Shown here: positions 9,917 through 21,300 of the stretch, piece after piece
Layout of the letters: each line of letters starts with the position of its first letter
Position numbering within the stretch: position 1 is the stretch's first letter
NCBI GenBank assembly: GCA_001724265.1
Contig: MEDY01000070.1
Location: 1-64,000, forward strand
Reading direction: 5' to 3'
Source of the DNA: Rhizaria sp. SCN 62-66
Lineage: Eukaryota; Rhizaria, unplaced
DNA length: 64,000 nucleotides
The notes under the pieces: model-generated
Seen by the model: only the letters and a program-made list of their open reading frames with translations
What the model was told of the DNA's origin: nothing
Database searches by the model: none
Program-made: the position numbers and the translations under genes

Positions 9917-12900
9917 ATGAGCTCTGAAATCATTGGCCGCATCGAAGACTTAATAGAATCGGTGGTTGTTGAACTCCAAGCAACAACCACTCGCGGACAA
10001 TCAACCGAAAAGTACGTATTTCGCTGCCTTATCCGATACGTCCGCAACTGCCCCTCTTGTATTCACCCCTTCACTCACGGTAACCGATTCCTTTATGCCG
10101 TCTCTATTCCCACCTTGTTAGATGGGACCCACTCATCGTTTCGTTTCACCGCATTGGGGACCGGGCTGAGTTTGACCCACAAAGTCAGTGCTATAAAGCC
10201 ATGCCTCACCCGACACGCCGCGCCTCGCCCTCTGCTGTCGCGTTTCCCGCGAGTCCTGGAGCATCACTCGCCGGCCTTGGTACGTCTTTAAGTTGTATAT
10301 GCGCTTGTCAACATCATTTAGCTGACATGTTCTCCTTTTCTTTGACTCATAATGTCCATCTATACCTGTGTTTCCCTTTTTCAGCCCAACTGTTGCGCGT
10401 TCTGTCCGTCGTGCATGGTGCTCTCTGCTCCGGTACCACCCTCTCTAAGCGGTACGTCTATCGTGTACCTATTGTGTATATCTATAGCGCGCGCTATTAT
10501 TTATCTCTTGCACTTTTTCTTCAAGTCGCTACACCTCTTGTGCTAACGTATCGTCTCTTTTCTTCTTCGTCTCAATGTGCGTCTCCTGCAGCGACCTGTA
10601 CTACTCCGACCCTGCCCTGTTTGGCTCTCAGGCCGTTTCTGATTCGGTGCTAGCGGCCGCGCAGGCGCTGCTGGGCGGTGTCCCGCGCTGGCGCCTCGGC
10701 GTCTACGCCGCCATGCGCGGCCTCGTCGTCGGCGACCTCCACCTCGCCGTCGTTCGACCCGCGCGGGAGCCGGCGCCGGTAAACACGGCCGCAACGGCAA
10801 CACAAGGTCCAGCTGCTGCGGTGACTGCGAACAGTGGCTGCGGCGACTCTGCTGCTGCGGCAGCGGCGGCGGTGTACGGACCGGTGCCGCGGCCAGTGAC
10901 CGGGACGCTCTTGACCCCACTGCTGCAGACCGACAGCGCTTCGAACATCAACAGTTACAGTAGCAATATCACCACTGGCTGTAACAACGTCGGCTTCGGT
11001 CGCGCGCCGTCTGCGGCTAGCGCGCTGCTGCGTCGTCAGCTCGGCCTTGCCACACCTGCGACGACACCAGCACCTGCAGCATCAGCAACAGCAGCAACAG
11101 CAGCGGTGCGTGATGAGCCCACCTCATGCCCACTCGTGTCGGTGTCACCGCCGTACAGTCAGTCAGTGGGGCCACCGTCTTCGTCGTCATTGTCATCGCA
11201 GTCAGCGTCACTAATGTCGCCCGTATTGCCGCAATTGGTAGTGCCACGCATGGTGTCCTTCGCAGCGGGCCGTGAAATTCCCATCGACGTCTCCGCGCGC
11301 GGCGTGCGTTGGCGCCCCGCAACAGCAACAACGTCATTAACGACATCACTGCAACAGCATAGTGCTGGTAGTGGGGGGTATGACGCCAGAAAAGACCCGC
11401 GCAGGCGCAACAACACCAACAGCAAGAGTGAGTCTACTCCATCACGCTCACCGTCGCCGTCGCCGTCGCCGTCAGCGTCACCGACGGCGACACCGCAGCG
11501 GTCGCCACAGTCGTCGCACAGCTATGGTGGCGGCGCCGAGCTGCTGGGCGCTCCCGTGGGCGTGCCCGCTGCGGGCGAGGAGGCCGTGACCGTGGTGCGC
11601 ACGGCCGCACGCTTTGTACTTGTGGTGGAGAAGGAGACCATCTACCACAAGCTGTTGTCGCTGAACTCGGCCGCAGAGCAGGGCACGGGCGCAAGCACGC
11701 GCAGGGAGTCGTTCGCGCAGCGCTACAACTGCATCGTCATCACCGTACGTACACAATCAAACATGATAACAAAACAAAGATCAATTGAAATCTCTAAATC
11801 AAACTACGCACTGCTTTTTTGCATTCACCAATCTATCCGAATTTCTTTCTGGCTCTTGCTGCTCGAATCACAGGGCCGCGGGTATCCTGGCGTGGCGACG
11901 CGCAACCTGCTGGCGGCCCTGCGCGCGAGCCACCCGCGGCTGCCGGTGTTCATCCTCGTCGACGGCGACCCGCACGGTGTGGACATCTACGCCAAGTACG
12001 CCTTCGGCTCGCCAGCGCAGGCCGCCGACTGCCCCTACGGCGTGCGCGACGCCATCTACCTGGGCCTCCGGCTCACGGACCTCGCTGCGACGCTCCCGGC
12101 GCTCGTGCGCGCGGGGGAGCGCGCCGCGCAGCGCAGGGAAGACAGCGCACTCGCGGCGCTCACGGCCGCCGCTGCCACTGCGAGTGCAAGTGCAAACAGT
12201 CGCGACGGTAGTAGCGCACAGCAGCATTCCAGCAGCAGTGTGAGTGTCAATGCACGCTCTGGTGCAGTGTGGGACACGCCAAAGCGCGGCTTGACGTTAG
12301 CTCAATCAGTGACTGCAGCGCCACAACAACAGCAGCCGCTGCAGTTGTTCAAGCCTTTGTCGCTCACTCTCGCCGCGCTGCCTAGCCCGCATGGCAACTC
12401 ATTAGCAACGCCAACGACTCCTCGTTTGTCGCAGTCCCTACCGCAGTCTCCGTGGCAGTCGCAAGCGTGGCCGTCTCAGTCACAGTTGCTCTCCCAGTCG
12501 CAGTCGCTTTTACACTCGCAACTACAGTTGCAGTCACTGCTGCCGCGCACCCCTTTGCGCGGTCTATCAGCCCCCGGTGTGTCCGCCCCTGACACACCCA
12601 GCACTCCGGGTGTTGGCATTGGACCTGGACTCAACCTCAGTCAGAGCAACACGCCGCGCGCCCCATACAACAGCAACAACAACAACAGCAATGGCAACGG
12701 TCGGATTCGCGCCGAGAGCGTCGCAGCCAGCAGCGCTGCGGCAGCCAAGTCAGTACTCGCACTAGCATCAGCGTCCGCTGCAGCTGCCGCCGCTGCAGCT
12801 GCCACAGCAGCGGCAACTGCAACGCTAGCAATGACTGACGCCGAGTTTGAGGCCAACTACAGCGAAAAAGTTCACAACGATGACATGGCAGTGCGTGTTG

Positions 12901-13511
12901 CAACCAGCAGTGGCAATGACGCGCGCAACTCCAAGATTGGGATCAAGAGCATGACAGCGAGCAAGGGTGACAGCACCAAAAGCGCCACAGCAACAACGAC
13001 TCCGACAGCAACTTCGACTGCAACGGCAACAGTGACTGCGACTAAGAACATGACCGACGACGACGACGACGATGACGGCGTCGTTGAAGACGCTGAGCAA
13101 GAAGAGGTAGGGCGCCGTCTTGAGGCACGCATCCTGCGCCCGCTGACCGCGCGCGACCACTCGAAGCTGGCCTCGCTGATGGGCGCGCCGTACTTCGCCC
13201 CCGCGGCGCGCGCGGCGCGGCCCGACGCGGCCGAGGCGTGGGCCGAGCTGCGCGCGATGCGCGGGGCGGGCGTCAAGGCCGAGCTCGACGCGCTGTCTGC
13301 GGAGGACGAGGCGCTGCTCGAGCGGTACATCATGCGCGGAATTGACGCTAGCTATAAGGAAAGGGCAAAACAGCTACGAAATGAAAAAGAGCAGCGCCAG
13401 ATCCAACAGCAGCAGCAACAACAACAGCAACAGCAACAACAACAGCAACAGCAACCGCAACGGCAGCAAGTGACTTCGACTATTGGTGCTCAGATGTCGA
13501 TGTTGGCGTAA
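9917..13511 (+). CDS. SPO11: SPO11 meiotic DNA-cleavage protein (topoisomerase VI A-like) with large low-complexity insertions
   Basis: SPO11 makes the double-strand breaks that start meiotic recombination. Exons are 9917-10011, 10122-10279, 10385-10451, 10592-11744 and 11874-13511; all four donors are GTACGT. The product is 1,036 residues, against about 350-400 in most species. Homology starts at WDPLIVSF and LLRVLSVVHGAL. The winged-helix block has KRDLYYSDPALFGSQ, with the catalytic tyrosine expected at the second Tyr (about 111). The Toprim metal ligands are seen as VVEKE (Glu about 453) and VDGDPHGVDIYAKY (Asp about 521 and 523). The C-terminal block LTARDHSKLASLMGAPY is conserved. About 240 residues of Ala/Thr/Ser/Gln separate the two catalytic blocks, about 300 more follow the Toprim core, and a polyQ tract ends the protein. 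Introns 2 (105 bases) and 4 (129 bases) are multiples of three without stops, so an ORF caller would merge them. Confidence 0.92.
13404..13455 (+). repeat. CAG/CAA tract coding polyglutamine in SPO11
   Basis: Mixed CAG and CAA codons give about 17 glutamines near the C-terminus. The mixed codons reduce slippage compared with a pure CAG run. Confidence 0.85.
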
Positions 13512-14114
13512 TATGACATTGATAGCAAAAGATATAGCAGACTGCGTAGCGATGTTCTATATTCTATGAAACACGTTATTTTAGCAATAATACAGTTGAA
13601 TGAACAATATAATCAGGGGGAATATCTATAACGGCAGACATGACATTCATTCCTCGTGACATTATCGCGGCGATTTCAAAGTATACAACTTGAATAAAAA
13701 GAGTTTAGTATGAGCTGTAATGTCTATTCTTACATACCTCGATTTCAAAAGCAAACTATATGTTTATGTTGCATCTGCTACTTGAAACGTGTAATTTTTA
13801 CAACATCGAGAGTCTCTCGTGCCCGAGGCCAAAGCGCCAGCCGTCGACGGCAGTTTTTTTAGGAGAATATTTCGTGCCATAATCGTTTTTCATGAAAGCA
13901 GTTTGGCGTAAGGTATTTTATGAATACTATTCGACATTTTCTCAAAATAATATCTTGTTAGTTGTTGAAATAACACGGCAACAGAGCTTTTTGCTGCTGT
14001 GGTTTAAGTCACTCACGTCCTCCCTCACTCTTGTCCGCACTGCATCAGCACTCGCCAAACACTGCACAACAAAGTTGTTCTTTGAAAGGTTGAATAAGTA
14101 CAAGTTTTGTTCCT
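13512..14114. other. Intergenic, with a small hairpin followed by T7
   Basis: AT-rich spacer between SPO11 and the DHHC gene. At about 13840-13860 a perfect 12-base palindrome (GCCGTCGACGGC) is followed by AGTTTTTTT. This could be the 3' end of a small Pol III transcript, but no A/B box was recognised. Confidence 0.35.
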
Positions 14115-17100
14115 ATGATGCCGGTTTCCGGCCACGGGGACTTCACCGCGCCTTCCGTCGCGCCTCCCGCAGGCGCTTCGCCTGCTCCCCCTCCTGCACC
14201 TGCCCCACAACAGCCCGCGCCGCCGCCGCCGCTGCTCATGGCCTCGCCGCCGCTCGCCTCGCTCGTTGCCGCGCGCGCCGCGTGGGACCACGAGCGCACG
14301 GGCGCGCGCGAGGCCCGCGCGGCCACTTCGGACCCGTGCCCGACGCGCCGCGACGAGCGCTTCGTGTCGCGCGCTCTATACCTCTCGCTCTCGTTCCTGG
14401 GTGTGTTATCCGTGTTCGCGCTCGACACCGCCGTCTCGCGCGGCGAGGACCGCTGGACGGGCGTTATGTGGGTTGTGTTTGCCGTCACGGTCACGATGCA
14501 CGGCGCCGCGAGCGCGGACACGGCGGGCTTCGTGCCCCGCAGCGTGTGGGAGGTGCTCAAAGCGCGCGGGGCCGCCTTCGCTCTCTCGCTTGCCTCTGTC
14601 GCTGGCGTCGGCTCCGCGGGCGCGAGTGCTGTGACGGCCTCCGTAGGTGGCAACGCGGGGGCGCACAGGGCGGGCGCGGCAGCAGCAGCTCCAGGCTCCG
14701 TGTCAGCTAATGGTGCGCGCTCACAGCCACTGTCGGCAACGGTCTCCGCGGACGCTGAAGAGGATTGCTGCGACATCGACTGCGGCGTGCTGCCTTACGA
14801 CAACAACGACGAGGACGCGGTGGCCGATGCCAGTCCAACACGCAGGCTCTTTGGCTGCTGTCGCCGTGGCAGCAAGAGCAGTAGCGTCGTGACGAAGCTG
14901 AACGATGGTACGGCGGAGCTTGGTGACGCGGCCGCTGTGGCCGCCGCCACCGCCGCTGCAGCCGCGCGCTTTAACTCCCTCATCTCTAACTTTCACGATC
15001 GCGCCGCTAGCGTGAACAGCAGCGCCAGAAGCGTCAACAGCAACGGCAACGACGACTGTGAGCATGGCGGCCCCGGCGCCGACTCGGCTCCCGCGGCGCT
15101 GCAGCTGCTTGCGCCGTGCCTGCCGCCCGCGCTGCGGCCGCACGTGCTCGCGCACTCGGCGCTGCGGCGGCAGCTGTGCGACCTGTACGCCGTGTGGGCC
15201 ACGCCCGCGCTGCACGTGGACACCGTGCTGTGCTACGCGCCCTTCATGGCCAAGGTACACTGGCCCGCCGCCGCGCCCGCGCCTGCGGTCACACAGCAAC
15301 AGCAACCGAATCGGCAACAGCAAACAAGCGACGTCTCGAATGCTGTGGCAGGGACTGGTGGTTAGGGGAGCAATGCACACTCGCATTCCTAGTCACAGTC
15401 GCTGCCGCAGTCATCGCCGCAGCTGCAGGGCTCTGTGCGTTCGACACCGCCGCTGCTGCGACTACCAAACAGCCCGTTCCCGCTGCTGCCGCTGCTGTGG
15501 GCCGCGTCGGCCTCGCCCGCTGAGCTCGACGCGCTAGCATTTGCCGCGAACAGCCAACACAGCAGCCAGATCTGCGCCCCTGCCTCGAGCCCGGTGAGCC
15601 CTGGCGGCAGCGCTATCCCTGTCAGCCCAGGTAGCAGTGACGCGCCGTCAGTCGTGGACATGATTGCAGCCGCGCACGCGCACGTGCCGGCGCCGCCCGG
15701 CTTCGCGCCCCTGTCTCTGCCAGCCTTTGCGGCCGCGCTATTGGTGGCCCACCCGCGCTACTGTGCGCCGTGCCGCGCGCTGCGGCCGCCGCAGGCCAAG
15801 CATTGCCGCAAGTGCGGTCGCTGCGCCGCGCGCGCGGACCACCACTGCCCGTTCATGGGCACCTGCGTTAACGGGCGCAACCACGCGCATTTCTTGATCT
15901 TTCTCCTGTGCCAGTTTGTGCTCGCGGCGTGGGCGCTGTCCATCGCCGTCGCAGCGCTGCCGGCGCAGGCCTCGGTCCCCGGGTCGCCCGCCGCGGAGGC
16001 CAAGGCTGCCGCCGCCGCCGCCGCCGCCGCCGCCGCTGCAGCTGCCGCGAGCGCGAATGGCGCGGCGACGACTGCCGCGGCGGCCCTCGTGAGGCGCAGC
16101 GCGGTGATGGCGTTTTTCTCGTTCGTGACGACGCCCTACCGTGTCGCGTACCACTTTGTGTTCACCTCTCTCGCCGCGATGGCTAACATCGTCACCTCGG
16201 CCTCCGCTGGCTCCGCGGCCTCATTGGCTATCGAGGCCGCTGCTGTGGGCGCCGACGCGGCCGCCAGTGCGGCCTCCAGCGCTGTCGCTGACGCCACCGC
16301 GACCGCCGCCGGCTCGGCGGCGCTGCCTGAAGGTGCTTTGCGTGCGTCCGTGCTGTGGCTGCTGCACTGCGGCTCGGTCATGCTGTTCGTCATTTCTCTC
16401 GTTATTTCCTTCCCGCTGTCGTTTTTTCACTCATACCTGGCCCTGGCGAAGCAGACCACCTACGGCGTCGCCCTAGGCGAGCGTGGAACCCGCCGGTCGC
16501 GCCGCCGCCGCCAGCGCCAGAGCCAAAGCCAGGCCGCTCGCAATGACGGTCAAGGTTACGGCGAGGGCGAGAGCGCGAGGCTGGGGCAGGGCACGTGGGA
16601 CCAGCGTGACGACGGCGAGGACGCGGAGGCGGCGTTCGAGGAGCTCTCCGCCGCCGCAGTCGCCGCCGCCGCATCAGCAGCAGCAGCGGCTGGAGCGGCC
16701 GGAGCGGCTGGAGTGGCCGGGGCGACGCCCTCGGGCAGTCCGGGCGCCGCGCCCGTGGGCAGCTTTAGCGGCGTTGCGGCGGCGCTGAAGTACTACGATC
16801 GCGGCGACCTGTACGGGCACTCGGAGCATGCGCTGCGCGAGGAAGAGGAAGACGAAGAGAACAGCTTCAGCCTTCCGCGCCAGACCGCGCCCACCACGGT
16901 CTCGGCCGACAGCAGCGGCACCGGCCCGCAGCGGTTACAACAGCAGCAGCAGCAGCAGTTGGATCTGAGCGCGCTGCCGCTGGTGCCGCCAGTGCATGGC
17001 ACCGAGTACGAAGCCTTCGTCGCCGAAGACCCGTACACATCGCTGCTCGTCGCGCTCACGCAGATCGGCGTTGACCCCGCGATTGCAATGAACGCCCCGC

Positions 17101-17894
17101 AAACCGACGGTCTCGGCGGCGCCGCCGTTGCGGCCGAGGCGGAGGTAACGGCGCGGCGCCGGCGCCGGCGGCAGCGGCTGCTGACTCTGGTGCCGCCGCC
17201 GCTGCAGCCGCTGCTGGCGCGCGCGCTCTCGCTCTGCCTCGCTGCCGACGACACCGCATCTGACTCTGCGACGAATGCGACGGCGAGCTGGGGCTGGCGC
17301 GTGGCGCTGGGGGCGGATCTCTGGGCGCCGGCGACCGTGGCCGCCGCGCTGCGCAACGCGCTGCTTACGGTCACCCCTGCGCCCGCGGTCGCCGCCTCAA
17401 ACACTGCCGCAGCCGCCGCGGCCGCAGCCGTGGTCGGAGACGACAGCGACGTCGGTGAGGGCAAAGACGGCGACGCGGACGGCAACGGCGACGACGGCGC
17501 TGCACTGTTGCAGTCCTCACTCTCGCTGTTGTCCCCGCAAGAGCAGCAGCAGCAGTTGCGCAAGGGGGCCGTGGGGCCCGCTGCTGCGGCGGCGACGGCG
17601 ACGGTGGCCACGCGTCTGCACACCTGCTGCTCGCGCGTCGGCGCGGCGCTGGCGCGGCTGCAGCGGCAGTGCGCGCTGCGGGGCGCCGCCGCGGCCGCTG
17701 CGGTGGCCGCGCTCGCTGTTGCGGCGTGCCGCGCGGCCTGCGGGCGCGGTGCTGTGGGCCGCGCGGCAGGCGGGGCGGCGGCTGCCGTGCTGGCTGTGGG
17801 CCGCAACATTGTCTCGTTCATGGGAGGGTTCGACGATGAGGTAACGCTATACGTGCCTGTTGCAGTGCTTGCGCCTGTAAACAAGTGGGAGTAA
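14115..17894 (+). CDS. DHHC-family protein S-acyltransferase, read through two in-frame UAG codons
   Basis: DHHC enzymes attach palmitate to cysteines of membrane proteins. One exon, ATG 14115 to TAA 17892-17894, gives 1,259 residues if TAG at 15363 and 15390 is sense (residues 417 and 426). Two N-terminal membrane segments lie at about residues 77-97 and 115-132. The cysteine-rich domain reads CRKCGRCAARADHHC, with DHHC at residues 575-578, followed by CVNGRNHAHF. Two further membrane segments follow, the last at about residues 740-770. The usual TTxE motif is TTYG here. All conserved elements after the first two helices lie downstream of the TAGs, so the family's four-helix layout exists only if both halves are one protein. 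An alternative is a GC-rich 156-base intron 15255-15410 (donor GTACAC), but its composition is unlike the other introns. Confidence 0.85.
15363..15392 (+). other. Two in-frame TAG codons nine codons apart in a Gln/Ser-rich linker
   Basis: TAG at 15363-15365 and 15390-15392. The second sits in TCC TAG TCA CAG TCG CTG CCG CAG, an alternating Ser-Gln stretch where Gln would continue the pattern. Confidence 0.65.
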
Positions 17895-18342
17895 GCACAA
17901 GAGTATTTGATGAGCTGTGGACAATGATTGACTGTCAGCAATCACCACTGTCTATGTGACGATGACAAGTTTATTTAAGTGAAGATTAAAAGACTCGCAC
18001 TTATGATTTTTATTTAGAATTATTTTTAAAATATGGCTATCTTGATCAATCAAAGCAATATTCGTGAAAAATAAAATATGTATTGTTGATCTAATGCTAA
18101 TTCTGATTTGGTTAAACAAAAACACACACTTTACAACGTTGCTCTCACTTGACAACGCTAAGGCAGAATGTTACATTATGGACTTGTACAACACACCGCA
18201 AAGGCAGCGCAGTTAAGTACAATTTGAACAACAACAAAACTTAAACGATGATCACAAGTAATGATGATGAGATGGGTATTGCTTTAAAAGAATTATACGA
18301 GTGCGTCTAAAAAAAAAGTGCTGATGTAACTCTGATGCGTGC
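17895..18342. other. Convergent 3' intergenic region
   Basis: AT-rich DNA between the DHHC gene and the oppositely oriented START-domain gene. AATAAA-like signals occur on both strands (for example near 18071). No gene seen. Confidence 0.5.
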
Positions 18343-21300
18343 TTACGCGTTGAGAAACTTGTCTTCAAGCGTCTCAACAAACATCTGACCCGTCTTTTTG
18401 TCCTTCTTACTCATGAGCTTAAGTCCTGACGACAGCAGCAGCGGTTGCTTGCGCGCAATTTGGCCGCGCAGCCATTGCGGCATTTTTCCGCCAAGATCCA
18501 CGGCGCCGAGCCCCACGACCTCGCAGCCGTAGATATGCTGCGCCGCAGCTCCTGCGCTCGCGGGCGCGGGCGCACCTTCGGCCCAGAGTCCGCCCTTCTT
18601 CTTATCGCGCGGCATCTTGAGTCCGCGAATAAAGAAGCCGCCGACCTTGAGCTTGGCCTCGATCACGTCCTTGGCCATCGCCGCGGGCATCTCACCTGAT
18701 ACCATGCGGTAGTTCTCGATGCTCATCGCCAGCATCACAAAGCCGTCGCGCGTGTACTCAACACCATCGGCGTTTACGCGCGGCAGCAGCGTGCGTGCAA
18801 GCTCCGGCAAGTGCGCTTGCAGCGGTGAGTTGCGCGCGCCGGCTGCGTCGGCGCCGGGCGTGCTGTCGTAAAGCCCCAACAAACGCGCGCTGCGGTAGCT
18901 CCATGCGTGACTACCGTTAACAGCAGTGTCCGCAGTGTTGTTGTAGAATGCCGAGCTAAACTCCGCGCCGTCGTTGTCAAAGATGACGCGCTGCCAGCCA
19001 GCGACGATGGTGATCTGGCGAGGGTTGCACACGCCAAAGCCGCGGTAGAGCTGACGCTCGACCTTGCAGTGGTTATTAAGGTGCTCAAGCGTGCGCACGC
19101 TCTCGGTCATCATGTCGTACTCCGGCTTTGTCACCGTCTGCCACAGCAACGCCATCATCTTGTCGGGGGTCACAGGCAGTGAGCGCACACCGCGGCACAT
19201 GAGCGCGTCGTTGCCACTCTGACCGACGTCTGCCGGCGGCTTGACGTACTCCTGCACCTTGACGTCTTCGAACACGCCCAGGTTCTTCCACTCCTCGCTC
19301 TTGTAGTGGTAGTCAGCCAGCTCTAGAAGGCGCGGGAAAGACCGCTCAAGCACGGAAATAAACTCGAGCTGGCGCGCAGTCAGGTTAAACACAGGGTAAC
19401 CCAAACTCGCTGCGTTGGCAGGGGCAGAAGCGCCGCTAGGGCTGCTAAAAGACGGGCGTGCAGGGCGAGCCGGTGCGGCCGGGGACGCTGATGCTTCGGT
19501 TTTTGTCGCAGTTGCAGCAACGGTCGCGGCGGCAGCGGCAGCAGCAGCAGCAGCAGCCGCATCAGCACCAGTTGTCTTGGTAGCAGCGTCACTGTTGCCC
19601 ATGTCAGCAGCAGCAACAGCAGCAGACGCGCCCCTCTCATCAGTGTTTCCACAACAGTTATCGTGAGCCGCCGCGGCCTCTGCTGTTAACGCCATCATAA
19701 GCGTCTGAATGCCCTCAACGTCAAACACTTTGTCCAGGTCGTCACCGCAGACAGCAATGCCGCTGCCGAGAGCACCCGCCGCGGACAGCAGCGCAAGCAG
19801 TGGTGTGGCAAGCGAGCTGGCCCATGTGATAACACCGCCTGCGAGTGCTGCCACAAGAGCGACTGCCGCAGCTTGCCACGCGCCTGAAGTGGCAACGGAA
19901 GGCACTATAACGGCCTTGAACGCAAGCAGCGGCCATGCGACAGCAATCACAATACCTCCCACGACTAAGGATACGGCGGCCTCACCGCGCCGCTGCAGCC
20001 ACCACTCAGTCCCGGCGCGCGCTGCAGCCCTAGTGCGCGCATGCTCTGCTCCGCGCGCGACCGCGGTTTTAACGTCGATCTCGGCGTCCCGGGAGGCAGT
20101 CCAGTGCCGCGCGTATTCGTGAGCAGAAAGCGCGCGAGTAGGGTGTTGCGGTCCAAGCGCCTGTGCTGCAGCAGATCCGTCACGGTACTCCTCTACCTCG
20201 GCCGTCAGCAGCTCGAGTTGTTCGGCTAAGAACCCCTTTAGCCACGCAATGCGTGATGAACCCTCTTTCATATTTGTCTTCGTCTCAATTGCCGCCTTGC
20301 TAGCCTTGCCTGTCTTGTCCTTAAAGGTAGCTGAGCCCTTGCCCTTCTTTGTGTTGGTAGTTGCGGCAGCAGCTGCGGCGCTGTTGCTAATGCTGTCACC
20401 GGTGATTGCAGGCAGCCAGTGCAGCTCAGCAAGAATTGTGTCACCAACGCTTTCGCGCTCGTACTCGTCGTTGCTTACGTCACCAGCGTCCTCTGCCGCC
20501 ACAATTGCCGCGCGCAGCTGCCGCTCGCGCTCAGCCAGCGCCGCTGCGGTGGTTTCGTGTTCCTCTAGTTCCTCGGCACGGAGATCGGTCAACAGCACAG
20601 CGGGGCGCGCGAGCAGACGCATTTCGCGGAGTTCGGCGCGCGCGCTGTGCAGTAGCCGCGCAACACCAGTTGCGAGCGGTGTTCCGTTACGCGTAAGATC
20701 CGCACGTGTCACACGCTGCCGTGTAAGCGCGGCCTCGAGCGCCAAAGGCAGCGCAACGGTGTCCACATCAGCGGCAGGGTCGCGCCGCAGCAGCGCGGCC
20801 TGGCGCTGCCGCAGTTGTCGCAGAGCCTCGTTGAGGTCCCCGACTGCGTCGGTCTGCGCGCTGATAGCCGCGGCTGTGGCTGGCACGTGAGGGCCACGAG
20901 CAGCCAGGAGCGCCTCGGCCGAGACGCGGAAGCGGGTAATGGAGGCAACAGTGTCCGACTCGGCGCCGACTCCAGCAGCCTCCGCAGCTGTCATCAGAGT
21001 ATCTGCAGTAACAGGCATTAGCAGAGCAGTCACGCTGCTGTCAGAAACACCGCCGCTGCCTTCAGCGTTTTTTGTGGGAGTCGCACGTGTCATATCGCCA
21101 CCAGTAGCAGCAGCGAGCTCCAGGTAACCGTTGCGCACGAGTGCGTTTGCAGCACTGTCTTTGGCAACGGCCGCACCGAGCAGTGACAGCGCGGCGGCCG
21201 TCATAAAAACGCCAGCGCACACGGCAGCAAACTTGACGCGCACCAGCGCATCACGCGGAAGACGGCTCAGCTTGTCCCCGGCGGCGCGCCACGGCACAAA

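Noticed and set aside
11745-11873. Segment open in frame within SPO11 that could be read as coding
   Set aside because: It interrupts the conserved junction between CIVIT and GRGYPG, begins GTACGT, ends in a pyrimidine-rich AG, and is AT-rich, so it is an intron.
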